From assembly GCF_905171775.1 (NCBI RefSeq), contig NC_053495.1, positions 109,655,409 through 109,719,408 on the forward strand: DNA of 64,000 nucleotides, read 5' to 3'. Position 1 is the stretch's first letter. Each line of letters begins with the position of its first letter. Of the stretch, positions 23,965 through 36,340 are shown in pieces. This stretch comes from Rana temporaria (taxonomy: Eukaryota > Chordata > Amphibia > Anura > Ranidae). The notes under the pieces are model-generated. The model worked only from the letters and a program-made list of their open reading frames with translations, made no database searches and was not told where the DNA came from. The translations under genes and the position numbers were made by a program.

Positions 23965-25236
23965 GCCTTGGGCCACACTGTTTTAAACTATGCTCCCCCC
24001 GTCCCCTCGCTGCCACACACCTTATGTTGCCATGTTGCAGTCCAGCTGGAATCAGTAGTGCCTCTGGGGGGGTCCTGCCCCGACCCTCCTGTTCGCCCTC
24101 TGACGGCGACTATCGGGCTGTTCACTGAAGGTCCCTACTGTGGAGGTAATAAGACTGGGGCCCTTGGACTGTCGTCCCGCGACCCCCGCCTTCTTCCCGG
24201 GCCCGGTGGCCCAGAACACTTTGTTCTACGTTCCCTGCTCGGCTGATGGGGGTGATCCCGGACAGAGGTTAGTGAGAGAGATCTGCATCCCCCAGGGAGC
24301 GGGTCAGCTACCCCGCAGAGGTAGGGGACGCCCCCCCCCCGCTTCTCCTACATTACCTACCGCAGGGGTGCGGAGAGGTTGATAGGAAATGGCCTTGATA
24401 CCTGACGTTATTGCAACATCTGAAGTACCCCCAGAATATTTTTTGTACTTGGAGGGCCGGTGGAGTTACCCGGGGAGGGGGTGGGACAGAGCGGGGGGTG
24501 GCGGGCTTAAGCCTCGGAGAGATCAAGGATTGTGCTTTTATCATTATCCCGGGAATGGCCAATACCAGGGACTTTCCTGAAGTAACAATATGAGACCTGA
24601 GAGGTACCACAAACTAGCTGGAACGATGTTGTGCTCTTATTACTGTTGGGTGTTGGATGGAGGAGGGGGGAGAGGGCCCATTGTAATGCCATCTACTCAC
24701 ATGCCTACCAATGCTTATGAGGGGGGAGATGCATCCGGAAGGGGGAGTTGGTTGCATGCATGCTATATATGTCACTCTTCCTCCACAGGTGACCGGCCAA
24801 GTGACGTTGATAGGCATAAAATGACTGTAGGATGTTGGCTAATATTTCTTGCACTGTTTGCACTGTTTGCACTGCATGGAGGTTTAATTACATGTTTCTG
24901 TAATTGCTTAGGCCCCTTATTTCTGTAGTCAGATTATTTACAGTATAATGCCGTTTATTTTCTTACCTGTCTATAATAGCCGGTGGGGGGTGGGAAGGCC
25001 GGGAGTCTCGCTTCACGGCTCTGTGCATCCCATCACCCACATAGGACTACGCTCGTGTACCAGTGCCTTACTGGTGAGCGTTGCAGCTAAGTTTAGCTCA
25101 GTTAGAATTCTCTCTCTGCCGCACACACTAGTGCAGGCCTCCTAATCTCACTCTAACTATACTGGGTTCGCTTACCCAAACTCTCTGACTCTCTTCTACC
25201 CAACCCTTCCCCCCCTCCCCCTCCCTCCCGACACCC
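23965..25236 (+). other. L1 inter-ORF region
   Basis: GC-rich sequence between ORF1 and ORF2 with no convincing coding frame. Contains a G/C homopolymer-rich part (24325-24345 and 24470-24510) and a C-rich run (25200-25230) just upstream of the ORF2 start. Confidence 0.6.
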
Positions 25237-27822
25237 GTGAACATGGACACGCTTACTATTGTCTCGTTGAACGCAAAGGGACTGAATACCCCCGAGAAGC
25301 GAAGGATGCTGCTTCATGATATGAAACGTCTGAAGGCAGACATCGTTCTGCTCCAAGAAACGCATTTTAGAGACAACAGTGTGCCCATACTGAAGAATAG
25401 ATTCTACCCTGTGGTATACCACTCTACGTACACCAGGGCGAAGTCCCGAGGGGTCTCCATTTTAATTTCGGCGAGAGTTCCCTGGTCAGCCGCGGAAATC
25501 GAGACTGATGAAGAAGGCCATCGTCTTTTCCTGCGGGGATTGATCGGGACGGAACGGGTCACACTGGCGAACCTGTACGCCCCGAATGACCACCAGGACA
25601 GATGGCTGAAACGCACGCTAGACAAACTCACACACTTTAGAATTGGCCAGCTAATTGTGGGAGGAGATCTGAACATAGCACTGACACCCGCAGAGGACAC
25701 CTCCACAGGGTTGTCCTCACTTTCGAGGGAGGCACAATGCTGCGTTTCCTCGGCAATACACTCCTCACAGCTCATAGACGTATGGAGACTCATGCACCCA
25801 GGGGAGAGGGACTATACGTTTTTCTCCAGGCCCCACAAATCATACTCGAGAATCGACTATTTTTTAATCCCCCATAAGCACTTGCACGCAGTCAAACATA
25901 CCACCATTGAGTCAATAACCTGGTCTGACCACGCCCCAATTCTGTTGACGTACGCCCTTTTGGAAGCCCACGGAGCGCAGAGACGCCCCTGGAGACTGAA
26001 CGAAAGTCTATTGCACGATGCAGACGTTTTGACGGAGGTTGGTAGAGAAATTGGACATTACTTTCAAACAAATAGCACGGAGGATAGCGATCCTGCCATA
26101 GTCTGGGAGGCGCACAAAGCGGTAGTTCGTGGGATACTAATTAAACATGGGGCTAGACTGAAAAAGCAGAGGACTGAACAACTGACGGCCCTGCTTCAGA
26201 AACTACAGAAACTAGAGTTAGGACACAAACAAGCCCCCATGGGAAATTCGGGATCGGAGCTTGATGTAGTGCGGAGGCAGGTCACGGATCTGCTACATCA
26301 TAAAGCTAAGGCGGCTCTGCAGGTCTGCAGACAGAGAGTATATGAATCAGGGAATAAATGTGGGAAGATGCTGGCCCGAGCTCTCCGCACACAAACCCTA
26401 GCGTCATACATACCACATGTCACCTCCACCGGAGGACTCAAAAAGACACTACCCCATCAGATATCCCAGGAGTTTAGATCCTTCTATGAGAAGTTGTATA
26501 ACATACCCCCCAGACCTGAGGACCCAAACCGGACAGTAGACTACATAGCATCCTCTCTTATGCCAACTCTGCCGACAGAAGCGCGGACTCTCTTGGAGGA
26601 TCCGATTACCTTGTCGGAGCTTCAGCTGGCGCTGAAAACAGCCAAGGCAGGGAAAGCTCCGGGCCCAGACGGTCTCACTGCACCGTACTACAGGACCCTC
26701 TTCCCAGCTCTTGGCGAACGCATGGTCTCCCTTTTTAACAACCTGGGCACGGGTAAAAAATTCCATGACTCTACACTTCAGGCACACATAGCGGTGATCC
26801 CCAAAGACGGGAAAGATCCGGGACAGTGCGCGAGTTACCGACCGATCTCCCTACTAAACGTCGACCTAAAGCTTTTTACAAAAATCATTGCCACGCGACT
26901 GCAACAACACCTCCCGGGACTGGTCCACTTAGAACAAGTGGGATTCGTCCCGACGAGGGAGGCTAAAGACAACACAATCAAAGTCCTCAACTTGCTACAT
27001 ATTGCCAACATCACAAAGACGTCTTGCGTCTTTGTGAGCACAGATGCCGAAAAGGCATTCGATCGAGTAGACTGGCAGTTTATGTTCTCTACTCTGAAAC
27101 ATGTAGGTCTAGGCGAGAAAATGAGGTGCTGGATTGAGGCAGTGTATTCCAACCCGACGGCGAAAGTGAGGGTAAATGGCGACCTGTCGGAGACATTTGC
27201 CATCACAAATTGAACCAGACAGGGCTGTCCCCTATCGCCCCTGTTATTCGCGCTGTCGCTTGAGCCCTTTTTGAACCATATTCGGCTGAATGCGGGGATT
27301 CGGGGGGTGGAAGTGGATAAAGTGCAATACAAAATTTCGGCATACGCGGACGACTTACTATTTTCACTAACAGACCCAACGATTTCCCTGCCCAATTTGA
27401 TGGCAGAATTTGAGCGATATGGGGAACTGTCGAACCTCAAAATTAACTTGAGCAAGTCGGTGGCGATGGGCATGGGTATACCGCAACAACAACTCTCCCA
27501 CCTTCAGAGTACGTTCCGCCTAAAATGGACGGCCGAAGCACTGACCTATCTGGGAACTCGCATACCATCCAAACTGTCCCAAGTCTACAAACTGAACTTT
27601 CCTCCACTTCTTAAGACCATTCAGGGCCTACTGACGACATGGACCAAAGGACTACACTCGTGGTTTGGGAGATGTAGTATACTGAAGATGACAATTTTAC
27701 CCAAATTTCTATATCTACTACAAGCCCTCCCGATAACCATCCCGGCAGACTACTTTAGGCAAGTGTATACGACTTTTAAAACTTTCCTCTGGGCGGGGAA
27801 ACACCCCAGGATACATAGGAAT
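25237..27822 (+). pseudogene. L1 ORF2: endonuclease and reverse transcriptase (N-terminal two thirds)
   Basis: The ATG at 25237 or 25243 opens an APE-type endonuclease (SLNAKGLNTPEKR, LLQETHF, LIVGGDLNIAL, SRIDYFLIP, WSDHAPI), which nicks target DNA, followed by RT: GPDGLTAPYYR, YRPISLLNVDLKLFTKI, STDAEKAFDRVDWQFM, TRQGCPLSPLLFALSLEP and the catalytic SAYADDLL. One in-frame TGA at 27211-27213 directly before TRQGCPLSP, where relatives have a glycine codon, is the only nonsense change; the frame then continues without shift to the hAT-A insertion at 27823 (...FLWAGKHPRIHRN). The remainder of ORF2 is at 40909. Confidence 0.93.
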
Positions 27823-28320
27823 TAGTGTTGCTCACGAATATTCGCATTGCGAATATTCGACTCGAATATAGCATATTCGAGAAATCGCGCTATATTTCGA
27901 AATTCGCGGTGAATATTCGCAATTCCGAATATTCGATTTTTTACAATTTTTTTTTTTGAACCAGATCACATCCTAGATATCTCCATCGACGTCTAAAAGC
28001 ATTGCTGGTATCATTAGAGACCCTGGGCCGAGTAGCTGAAGCGTTCATTGAATTTTCCAGAAAGATCGCAATGCGATTATTCGGCAAACGCAATATCGCG
28101 CGATTACTTTCCTCGCCCCGATCTTCCTCATCAGAGCGATTTTTACATTTTCATTTTTAAAACAGATCACATCCTAGTGATCTCCATAGACGTCTGAAAG
28201 CATTGCTGGTATGATTAGAGCCATTGGGCCGAGTAGCTGAAGCGATCATTTTATATTGCCGAATATTCGCAATGCGAATATTCGGCAATAGGAATATTGC
28301 GCGATTATTTGCTCCGCCCT
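27823..28320. repeat. hAT-A left terminal and subterminal repeats
   Basis: Imperfect GAATATTCG palindromes in the first 120 bp, then two tandem copies (about 27958-28120 and 28155-28275) of a unit containing CAGATCACATCCTAG and GGGCCGAGTAGCTGAAGCG. Such subterminal repeats normally bind the transposase; that role is inferred. Confidence 0.7.
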
Positions 28321-28332
28321 TTTGCATCAGAG

Positions 28333-28408
28333 CCAATCAGAGTTCTCCTTCCACACTCGTCACAGGTTAGCAACCAATAGGAACCTGCCTGCATGGACAT
28401 TATATAAG
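28333..28408 (+). promoter_or_regulatory. Putative hAT-A transposase promoter: two CCAAT boxes and TATA box
   Basis: CCAAT at 28333-28337 and 28374-28378 and TATATAAG at 28401-28408, correctly spaced for a start near 28430. The leader to the ATG at 29203 is about 770 bp, T-rich, with two copies of a 130-bp unit (about 28610-28740 and 28755-28880). Confidence 0.65.
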
Positions 28409-29202
28409 CTCACTCCCAGCACCATTTCATTGCAGATTCAGAAGCTGGCTATAGAGTGTGGAGGCTGTTTCTGTGTTCCTGGTTTCCTGTGTCTTTGTTC
28501 TTGATTGATTTAGATCATCACCAGCATTGCTATTTAGTGATTCCAGTGGATCTTTTCCAGTATATCAACTGCTTTTTTCAAAGCAATAGACCCAAGAGCT
28601 TTTTTCAAAGCTACGTTTTGTGCTGTTTTGTGCTGTTTTTTTCATTTGTGTTACTGTTTGATCCTGCAATCCTCGCTGTTCAGTGATATTTGCTAGAGAT
28701 TTCAGAACACATTTTGCTGAGCTTTATAAAAGAGCTTTTCTAAAAGCTAAGTTTTGTTCATCTTGTGTTACTGTTAGATCTTGCAGGTTCGCTGTTCAGT
28801 GATATTTGATAGGCATCTCAGTTCACATTTTGTTTAGTTTTTCCTAAAGAGCTTTTATAAAAGCTAAGTTTTGTGTTCAGTTTAGTTAAATTTTGTGTAG
28901 TAAGTGTACACACTGTTAGTGTACATTTATTTCATCTAGCTTAGCTTAGTGTGTGTTTAGTGTCTGTGTTTTGTGTTTAAAAAAAAAAAAAAAAAAAAAA
29001 AGTTAGTGTTTGTTTAGTGCTTTTTTTTTTTTCTTTAATTTTGTAGTCCTTGTCTGGTGTACTACTTTTCTTATAGTTTAGTAGCTGTCTGTGTACGTCT
29101 TTGTCTGCGTGCCTGTCTTGTAAAAAATACACAAAAACACATTTTGTTCACATTTTCCCCCCCCAATAAAGTTTACCCCCCCCCACACACATATCAGCAA
29201 TA

Positions 29203-29969
29203 ATGAGCGGCATCCGTGGCCGTGGCAGCAGGGGTAGGGGAGTTACTCCCAGTGCTGGATCGCTGCCAGCACGGGGTACCTCTCGTGCCCCTACTAGTGG
29301 TAGAGGATCGGGTGCAAGGGGAGTACGCCTGATCCGGGAGTTCTTCCCATCGGGCAGCCGCCCGATATTGCCATCTCAGGCTGAAGTAGTGGTGGACTAC
29401 ATGGGGCACAGCAGTGCCACTGAGTCGTCGGTCCCGACTCACAGTAGTACCACCATTACACCGGTGCCTGTACTACCCCCCCCCAGCCCCCAAGAGTCCA
29501 GCATCTTACTGTTCGACAGCGACAGTGAGAGGGATCTCTTGGGGGAGGCCATGCATCAGGCAGACCTCCAGCTCTGTCCTGATGGTCAGGACCTTTTTGA
29601 AGGGATGGATGAGGAGGATGGGATACCTGCTGGCAGTATCCCAGAGACATCCCTTCAAACTGGTGCTGCTGTTTTGGTGCAGGAAACAGCAGCACCTAGT
29701 CAGACCCAGGCGTGGGTGAGGGGACAGCGGAGCCAGGCTAGAGGCTCCATGTCAGGTGGTTCCCTCAGACCAACACATTTCAGCCCTTGGTCTGACATTT
29801 CTGGGGGCGAAGAGGGTGACCCATCATGGTTGCCATCTGACGCGTCGGCTCACTACGTCAGTGACGACGGGGAAGGTAGGCACCCTGGTGAAACGGTGCG
29901 CCAGGTCACCACCAGGGAGACCATCGTCAGGGTCTCCACTGGTGATGGCAGCAGGAGGTGTCAGGAGGA

Positions 29970-30007
<38 letters not shown>

Positions 30008-32553
30008 CAGCTCCACCTGTGCGCACCGAGTCCCAGCAGGTGCAAGTAAGCGTCACCCCATCTGACAGGAGGGCGGTGCTGAAGTCACCTGTCTGGAATT
30101 ACTTTACCCTGGTGGCAGACAACCCTACCGTGGCCATCTGCCGGATTTGTAAAGTGAGGGTGAAGAGAGGGAAGTGTTTGGCTCGGGTGGGTACCACAGC
30201 CCTGAACCAGCACCTGAGGATAAACCACTGGGCGTTGTATGACGAGATGAAGCGTGGTGGTGGTAGCAGCGCCACCACCACAAGTGAGCAGGGTACAGCA
30301 GCCCCTGCCACATCTTCATCTCTTTCCAGCAGGTCATGCCCCCCCGCTCCCTCTAGTAGAGGTACTGGTACCGGCAGCCAGACCTCTACTTCCACAGCAC
30401 CCTCCGCGTCTGTGTCCCGCACTGCCGTCCGGCGCCAGGCGTCGATTTCAGACGCCTTTGACCGCACCACTCCCTTCCCCCCTGGAGACCGACGTGTGCG
30501 TTCCCTCAATGGGCTCCTGGCAAGGGTTATTGCCCAACATCTGCTGCCCTTCAACATAGTTGACAGCAACCCCTTCAGGCAGATGTTGGAGCAGGCCCAA
30601 CCCCAATGGCGTGTCCCCAGCCGCCATTTCTTTGCCAGGACTGGTGTCCCTGCCCTACACCAGCACATTGTGCAGAATGTAACCCTGTCGCTGGATCACG
30701 CTGTCAGCGACAGGGTTCATCTGACAATGGATGGCTGGACCAGCAGGCATGGGCAGGGACGCTACATCAGCTTCACGGCCCATTGGGTTTCCCTCCGAGG
30801 CGTCGGTGAGGGATCGGCGGCAACCGATCTTGTGGTGCCGCCCCGGGGTGTCCAGGGGAGAACTGCTGGTCTCCCTCAAGCCACTGTCTCCGCAGCTGCT
30901 GAGCCTCCCAGCAAGCGCCCCCGTAGCTACTCAAGTGTGGGGCACGTGCGCTGTCAGGCCGTGCTCCAGCTTGTTAGTTTAGGGGACCGGAGACACACTG
31001 GAGAAGAAGTGCTGAAAGCACTTCAGGCTCAGGTCCAGAAGTGGCTGACACCCCGAAGGCTCCAGGCAGGTATGGTTGTCTGCGATAACGGCAGCAACCT
31101 ACTCGCCGCCCTTAGTGCTGGCAGTCTGACCCACGTGCCCTGTCTGGCACATGTCCTCAACCTGGTGGTGCAGAAGTTCCTGCGCACTTATCCAGGGTTG
31201 AGTGACATTGTGGCAAAGGCGCGTAGGATTGCCAGCCACTTCAGGCGCTCCCCAACCGCTACCGCGTCCCTGTCCAAATTGCAGCGGAAGTACAATCTGC
31301 CCCTTCACAGGCTGATTGTGGACAGTGTGACGCGGTGGAACTCCACCCTCCACATGCTGAAGAGGTTGTGGGAGCAGCAAAGGGCGGTGAGGGAGTACCT
31401 GATGGAACTAGGCACTGAGAGGGCTTCACCACAACTCCCTTTCATCGCCTGTGCGCAGTGGGGGCAGATAAACCAGGTCTGCCAAGTGTTGTCCTCCTTC
31501 GAGCAGGCGACCAAGATGGTCAGCAGTGAGCAAATTGGCCTCAATAGCGTGCTGCCAATACTGTTCATGCTGGAGAGGACACTAGATCGCCTGCTCGAAG
31601 CTGGGGAGAGTGCCTTGGTGGAGCAGGAGGAGTCAGCAATGCTCCACCGAGACCAGGGCCAGGACGAGGAGGAGGAGGAGGAGGATGATGATGAAGAGGA
31701 GGAGGAGGTGGTTGCTGGTGTCGTCCCGGAGTCAGGGCCTGGTCAGGAGGGAGAGCCGGTGTTGGGGGCACCGATAGTCCGGGGGTTGGGCATGTCTGAG
31801 TTTGACCAGCAGCGCCTCAGGGATGAAGAGTCGCACCTCATTCACCTGGCCAGCATTGAGGAGTCACAGCGGGCTGTGCTCTTCCCCATGGCTGCCCACA
31901 TGCTGAGATGCCTCAGGAGGGACCCCCGGGTTAAGACCATCAAGACGAGGGATGATTTCTGGATGGCCACCCTTTTGGATCCCAGGTGCAAGGGGAAACT
32001 GGAGCAGTTCATCCCAGCCAGCCGGAGGCAGCACCGGATGGAGGAACTGCAGGCAGCCATTGTCAGACGGTTGGAGCAGGCAACTCCCCGGCCTCCAGTT
32101 GTCACCCCTCATCTCACCCAGCAGGTGGCTGCACCCAGCTGCAGCCGAGCAGGGGACCTAATGGAAGAGATGAGGATGTTCTTCCAAACCGAGCGACCCA
32201 GTACCACCACCAGCAGCAGCAGCAGCAGTCACCACCAGCGGCTGGCCCACATGGTGGCAGACTACATGGCGTCCGTCGGTGCTTCTGACAGTATGAGCAC
32301 CGACGACCCCATGGAGTACTGGGTTGCCAGATTGGACACCTGCCGCGAGCTCGCTCAGTATGCGCTGGAGTTATTGTCTTGCCCCCCCTCCAGCGTACTA
32401 TCTGAGCGGACATTCAGCGCGGCAGGTGGGGTGGTCACGGACAAGAGGACCCGTCTGTCCACAGACTCCGTGGACAGACTCACATTCATAAAGATGAATG
32501 AGTCCTGGATCGGCGGTGACTTTCTGGCACCCGTCGTCGGTTCAGGGCGCTGA
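29203..32553 (+). CDS. Intact BED-finger hAT transposase (ZBED-like), 1,116 aa
   Basis: Cuts and joins DNA at hAT terminal repeats in the nucleus. The ATG at 29203 opens a stop-free 1,116-codon frame. Residues 1-40 are Arg/Gly/Ser-rich; 255-268 is a Gln tract (CAG repeat); a BED zinc finger spans about 295-345 (Cys313, Cys316, His337, His342). The RNase H-like catalytic fold follows: Asp510 in TMDGWTSRHG, Asp628 in VVCDNGSN, the TRWNST motif (Arg711-Trp712), and a long acidic insert (about 820-840). The C-terminal dimerisation region has SSVLSERTFSAAGG with Glu1068, which I take as the third acidic residue by family analogy. It ends 28 residues after DSVDRLTFIKMN. All expected landmarks are present, so it may be active. 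The closest relative in this window is the broken copy in hAT-B. Confidence 0.93.
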
Positions 32554-32599
32554 AGGGTCCCTTGCCATGCATTCCCTGATGAAGCCCCGGACCTGATGT

Positions 32600-33217
32600 A
32601 TTTACAGTGCTGAATATAACTATTTTAACATCAGAGAAAATCAATGTTAATATTTGGTACAGTAGGCTTTCTTTGCAATTACAGCGGTCAAACCTTTCTT
32701 GTAGTTTTACACCAGCTTTGCACACACTGGAGGAGGGATTTTGGCCCACTCCTCCACACAGATCTTCTCTACATCAGTCATGTTTCTGTGCTATCGCTGA
32801 GAAACACGGAGTTTGAGCTCCCTCCAAAGATTCTCTATTGGGTTTAGGTCTGGAGACTGGCTAGGCCACGCCAGAACCTTGATATGCTCCTTACAGAGCC
32901 AATCCTTGGTTATCCTGGCTGTGTGCTTTGGGTCATTGTCATGTTGGAAGACCCAGCCTCGACCCATCTTCAAAGCTCTAACTCAGGGAAGGAGGTTGTT
33001 GCCCAAAATCTTGCAATACATGGCCCCGGTCATCCTCTCCTTAATACAGTGCAGTCACCCTGTCCCATGTGCAGAAAAACACCACCAAAGCATGATGCTA
33101 CCACCCCCATGCTTCACATTAGGGATGGCGTTCTTGGCATGGTACTCATCATTATGATCAAAAAGTTATATTATAGTCTCATCTGACCACATGATTTTCT
33201 CCCATGACTCCTCTGGA
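32600..33217 (-). pseudogene. Tc1 transposase fragment (C-terminal part)
   Basis: The minus frame reads GWVFQHDNDPKHTARITKDW and LAWPSQSPDLNPIENLWREL, the second Asp block and the DLNPIEN block of Tc1 transposases. Stops and frameshifts throughout. Same family as the host Tc1. It joins the minisatellite abruptly at about 33217. No terminal repeat visible. Confidence 0.88.
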
Positions 33218-35880
33218 TCAGTCAAGACAATTATGTCAGCAGTTATTTCACACCCTATATACTCTTATTAATAATGCTGTTCATCATGGCACCTCCTGCC
33301 CATGTGATATGACTCTGTATCAACTACTACTGTTAATACTACTACTGCTGCTTCAGCTGCTGCTGCCGCCCAGTCAATACACCTATGTCAGCAGTTGTTT
33401 AACACTCTATATACTCTTATTAAGACTGCTGTACATCATGGCAACTCCTGCCCATGTGATATGACTCTGTATCAACTACTACTGTTAATACTACTACTGC
33501 TGCTTCTGCTGTTGCTGCTGCCGCCCAGTCAATACACCTATGTCAGCAGTTATTTCACACTCTATATACTCTTATTAAGACTGCTGTACATCATGGCAAC
33601 TCCTGCCCATGTGATATGACTCTGTATCAACTACTACTGTTAATACTACTACTACTGCTTCTGCTGCTGCTGCCGCCCAGTCAATACACCTATGTCAGCA
33701 GTTGTTTCACACTCTATATACTCTTATTAAGACTGCTGTACATCATGGCAACTCCTGCCCATGTGATATGACTCTGTATCAACTACTACTGTTAATACTA
33801 CTACTGCTGCTTCTGCTGCTGCTGCCGCCCAGTCAATACACCTATGTCAGCAGTTGTTTCACACTCTATATACTCTTATTAAGACTGCTGTACATCATGG
33901 CAACTCCTGCCCATGTGATATGACTCTGTATCAACTACTACTGTTAATACTACTACTGCTGCTTCTGCTGTTGCTGCTGCCGCCCAGTCAATACACCTAT
34001 GTCAGCAGTTATTTCACACTCTATATACTCTTATTAAGACTGCTGTACATCATGGCAACTCCTGCCCATGTGATATGACTCTGTATCAACTACTACTGTT
34101 AATACTACTACTGCTGCTTCTGCTGCTGCTGCCGCCCAGTCAATACACCTATGTCAGCAGTTGTTTCACACTCTATATACTCTTATTAAGACTGCTGTAC
34201 ATCATGGCAACTCCTGCCCATGTGATATGACTCTGTATCAACTACTACTGTTAATACTACTACTGCTGCTTCTGCTGTTGCTGCTGCCGCCCAGTCAATA
34301 CACCTATGTCAGCAGTTGTTTAACACTCTATATACTCTTATTAAGACTGCTGTACATCATGGCAACTCCTGCCCATGTGATATGACTCTGTATCAACTAC
34401 TACTGTTAATACTACTACTGCTGCTTCTGCTGCTGCTGCCGCCCAGTCAATACACCTATGTCAGCAGTTGTTTCACACTCTATATACTCTTATTAAGACT
34501 GCTGTACATCATGGCAACTCCTGCCCATGTGATATGACTCTGTATCAACTACTACTGTTAATACTACTGCTGCTTCTGCTGTTGCTGCTGCCGCCCAGTC
34601 AATACACCTATGTCAGCAGTTGTTTAACACTCTATATACTCTTATTAAGACTGCTGTACATCATGGCAACTCCTGCCCATGTGATATGACTCTGTATCAA
34701 CTACTACTGTTAATACTACTACTGCTGCTTCTGCTGTTGCTGCTGCCGCCCAGTCAATACACCTATGTCAGCAGTTATTTCACACTCTATATACTCTTAT
34801 TAAGACTGCTGTACATCATGGCAACTCCTGCCCATGTGATATGACTCTGTATCAACTACTACTGTTAATACTACTACTGCTGCTTCTGCTGCTGCTGCCG
34901 CCCAGTCAATACACCTATGTCAGCAGTTGTTTCACACTCTATATACTCTTATTAAGACTGCTGTACATCATGGCAACTCCTGCCCATGTGATATGACTCT
35001 GTATCAACTACTACTGTTAATACTACTACTGCTGCTTCTGCTGTTGCTGCTGCCGCCCAGTCAATACACCTATGTCAGCAGTTATTTCACACTCTATATA
35101 CTCTTATTAAGACTGCTGTACATCATGGCAACTCCTGCCCATGTGATATGACTCTGTATCAACTACTACTGTTAATACTACTACTGCTGCTTCTGCTGCT
35201 GCTGCCGCCCAGTCAATACACCTATGTCAGCAGTTGTTTCACACTCTATATACTCTTATTAAGACTGCTGTACATCATGGCAACTCCTGCCCATGTGATA
35301 TGACTCTGTATCAACTACTACTGTTAATACTACTACTGCTGCTTCTGCTGTTGCTGCTGCCGCCCAGTCAATACACCTATGTCAGCAGTTATTTCACACT
35401 CTATATACTCTTATTAAGACTGCTGTACATCATGGCAACTCCTGCCCATGTGATATGACTCTGTATCAACTACTACTGTTAATACTACTACTGCTGCTTC
35501 TGCTGCTGCTGCCGCCCAGTCAATACACCTATGTCAGCAGTTGTTTCACACTCTATATACTCTTATTCCTACTGCTGTTCATCATGGCAACTCCTGCCCA
35601 AGTGATATGACTCTGTATCAACTACTACTGCTAATACTACTACTGCTGCTGCTGCTGCTGCTCAGTCAAGACAACTATGTCAAAAGTAATTTCCCACTCT
35701 ATATACTCCTATTACCACTGCTGTTCATCATGGCACCTCCTGCCCAAGTGATATGACTCTGTATCTACTACTACTACTACTACTACTACTGCTGCTGCTG
35801 CTCAGTCAAGACACCTATGTAAAAAGTTAATTCCCACTCTATATATACTCCTATTACCACTGCTGTTCACTGATACCACT
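33218..35880 (+). repeat. Minisatellite, about 18 units of 152-155 bp with internal CTG/CTT run
   Basis: Each unit carries CAGTCAATACACCTATGTC, an invariant central part and a variable (CTG)n stretch that explains the length difference. From about 34766 the units alternate between a GTTATTT and a GTTGTTT variant, giving a 307-bp higher-order repeat. The last units (35540-35880) are diverged. Leu-rich reading frames of about 74 codons in each unit are by-products of the repeat. Confidence 0.95.
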
Positions 35881-36170
35881 GATAGTTAATTTATCCCTTA
35901 ACTACCCCCATTTGTGAGGGTCGGGGTTTTCCTTTAAAGTCCCATGCAAATCAATGGAAAATGTATGTTCCCACATAACTTCTGTACGCCTGGAGATATT
36001 TCAATAATACCCGCTATACATATTACTTATATGCCAAATAAAAATATATAACAGTTAAATTAACCCTTACCAACACCCTTATATAAAAGATGGGTATATT
36101 TATATTACTATGATTTTCCTCCCCAAAAGGTTAAGATAGGAAGACCGGGCAACGCCGGGTATTCAGCTAG
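35868..36170 (+). mobile_element. Helitron 3' terminal fragment
   Basis: Ends in a short CCGG-type hairpin followed by ATTCAGCTAG and a T, the CTRR end plus target T of Helitrons. The body (GAGGGTCGGGGTTTTCC, TTTAAAGTCCCATGCAAATC) matches the Helitron 5' fragment at 37731. Left boundary merges with the minisatellite; the array may be part of the Helitron. Confidence 0.72.
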
Positions 36171-36340
36171 TAATAGTATAAAATGTTTTCGGTTATTATT
36201 AAGCTAGATGTGTTGATGTTGATGTTGATGTTGATGTGTTAGATGTGAAGTTAGATGTGTTTAAAAAACTAACAATTTCAATAAGAAATGAAACCTTTGC
36301 AAAATATAACATTTTTTATTTAAAAAAAAAAAAAAAAAAA

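Noticed and set aside
29456..32413. Several long open frames antisense or shifted to the hAT-A transposase
   Set aside because: Shadows caused by its GC-rich coding bias; no domain recognised.
33204..35756. A dozen Leu-rich 71-88-codon frames starting at an ATG in each repeat unit
   Set aside because: They are identical by-products of the 152-155-bp minisatellite and the CTG run; lengths shift with the repeat number and no start or regulatory context exists.
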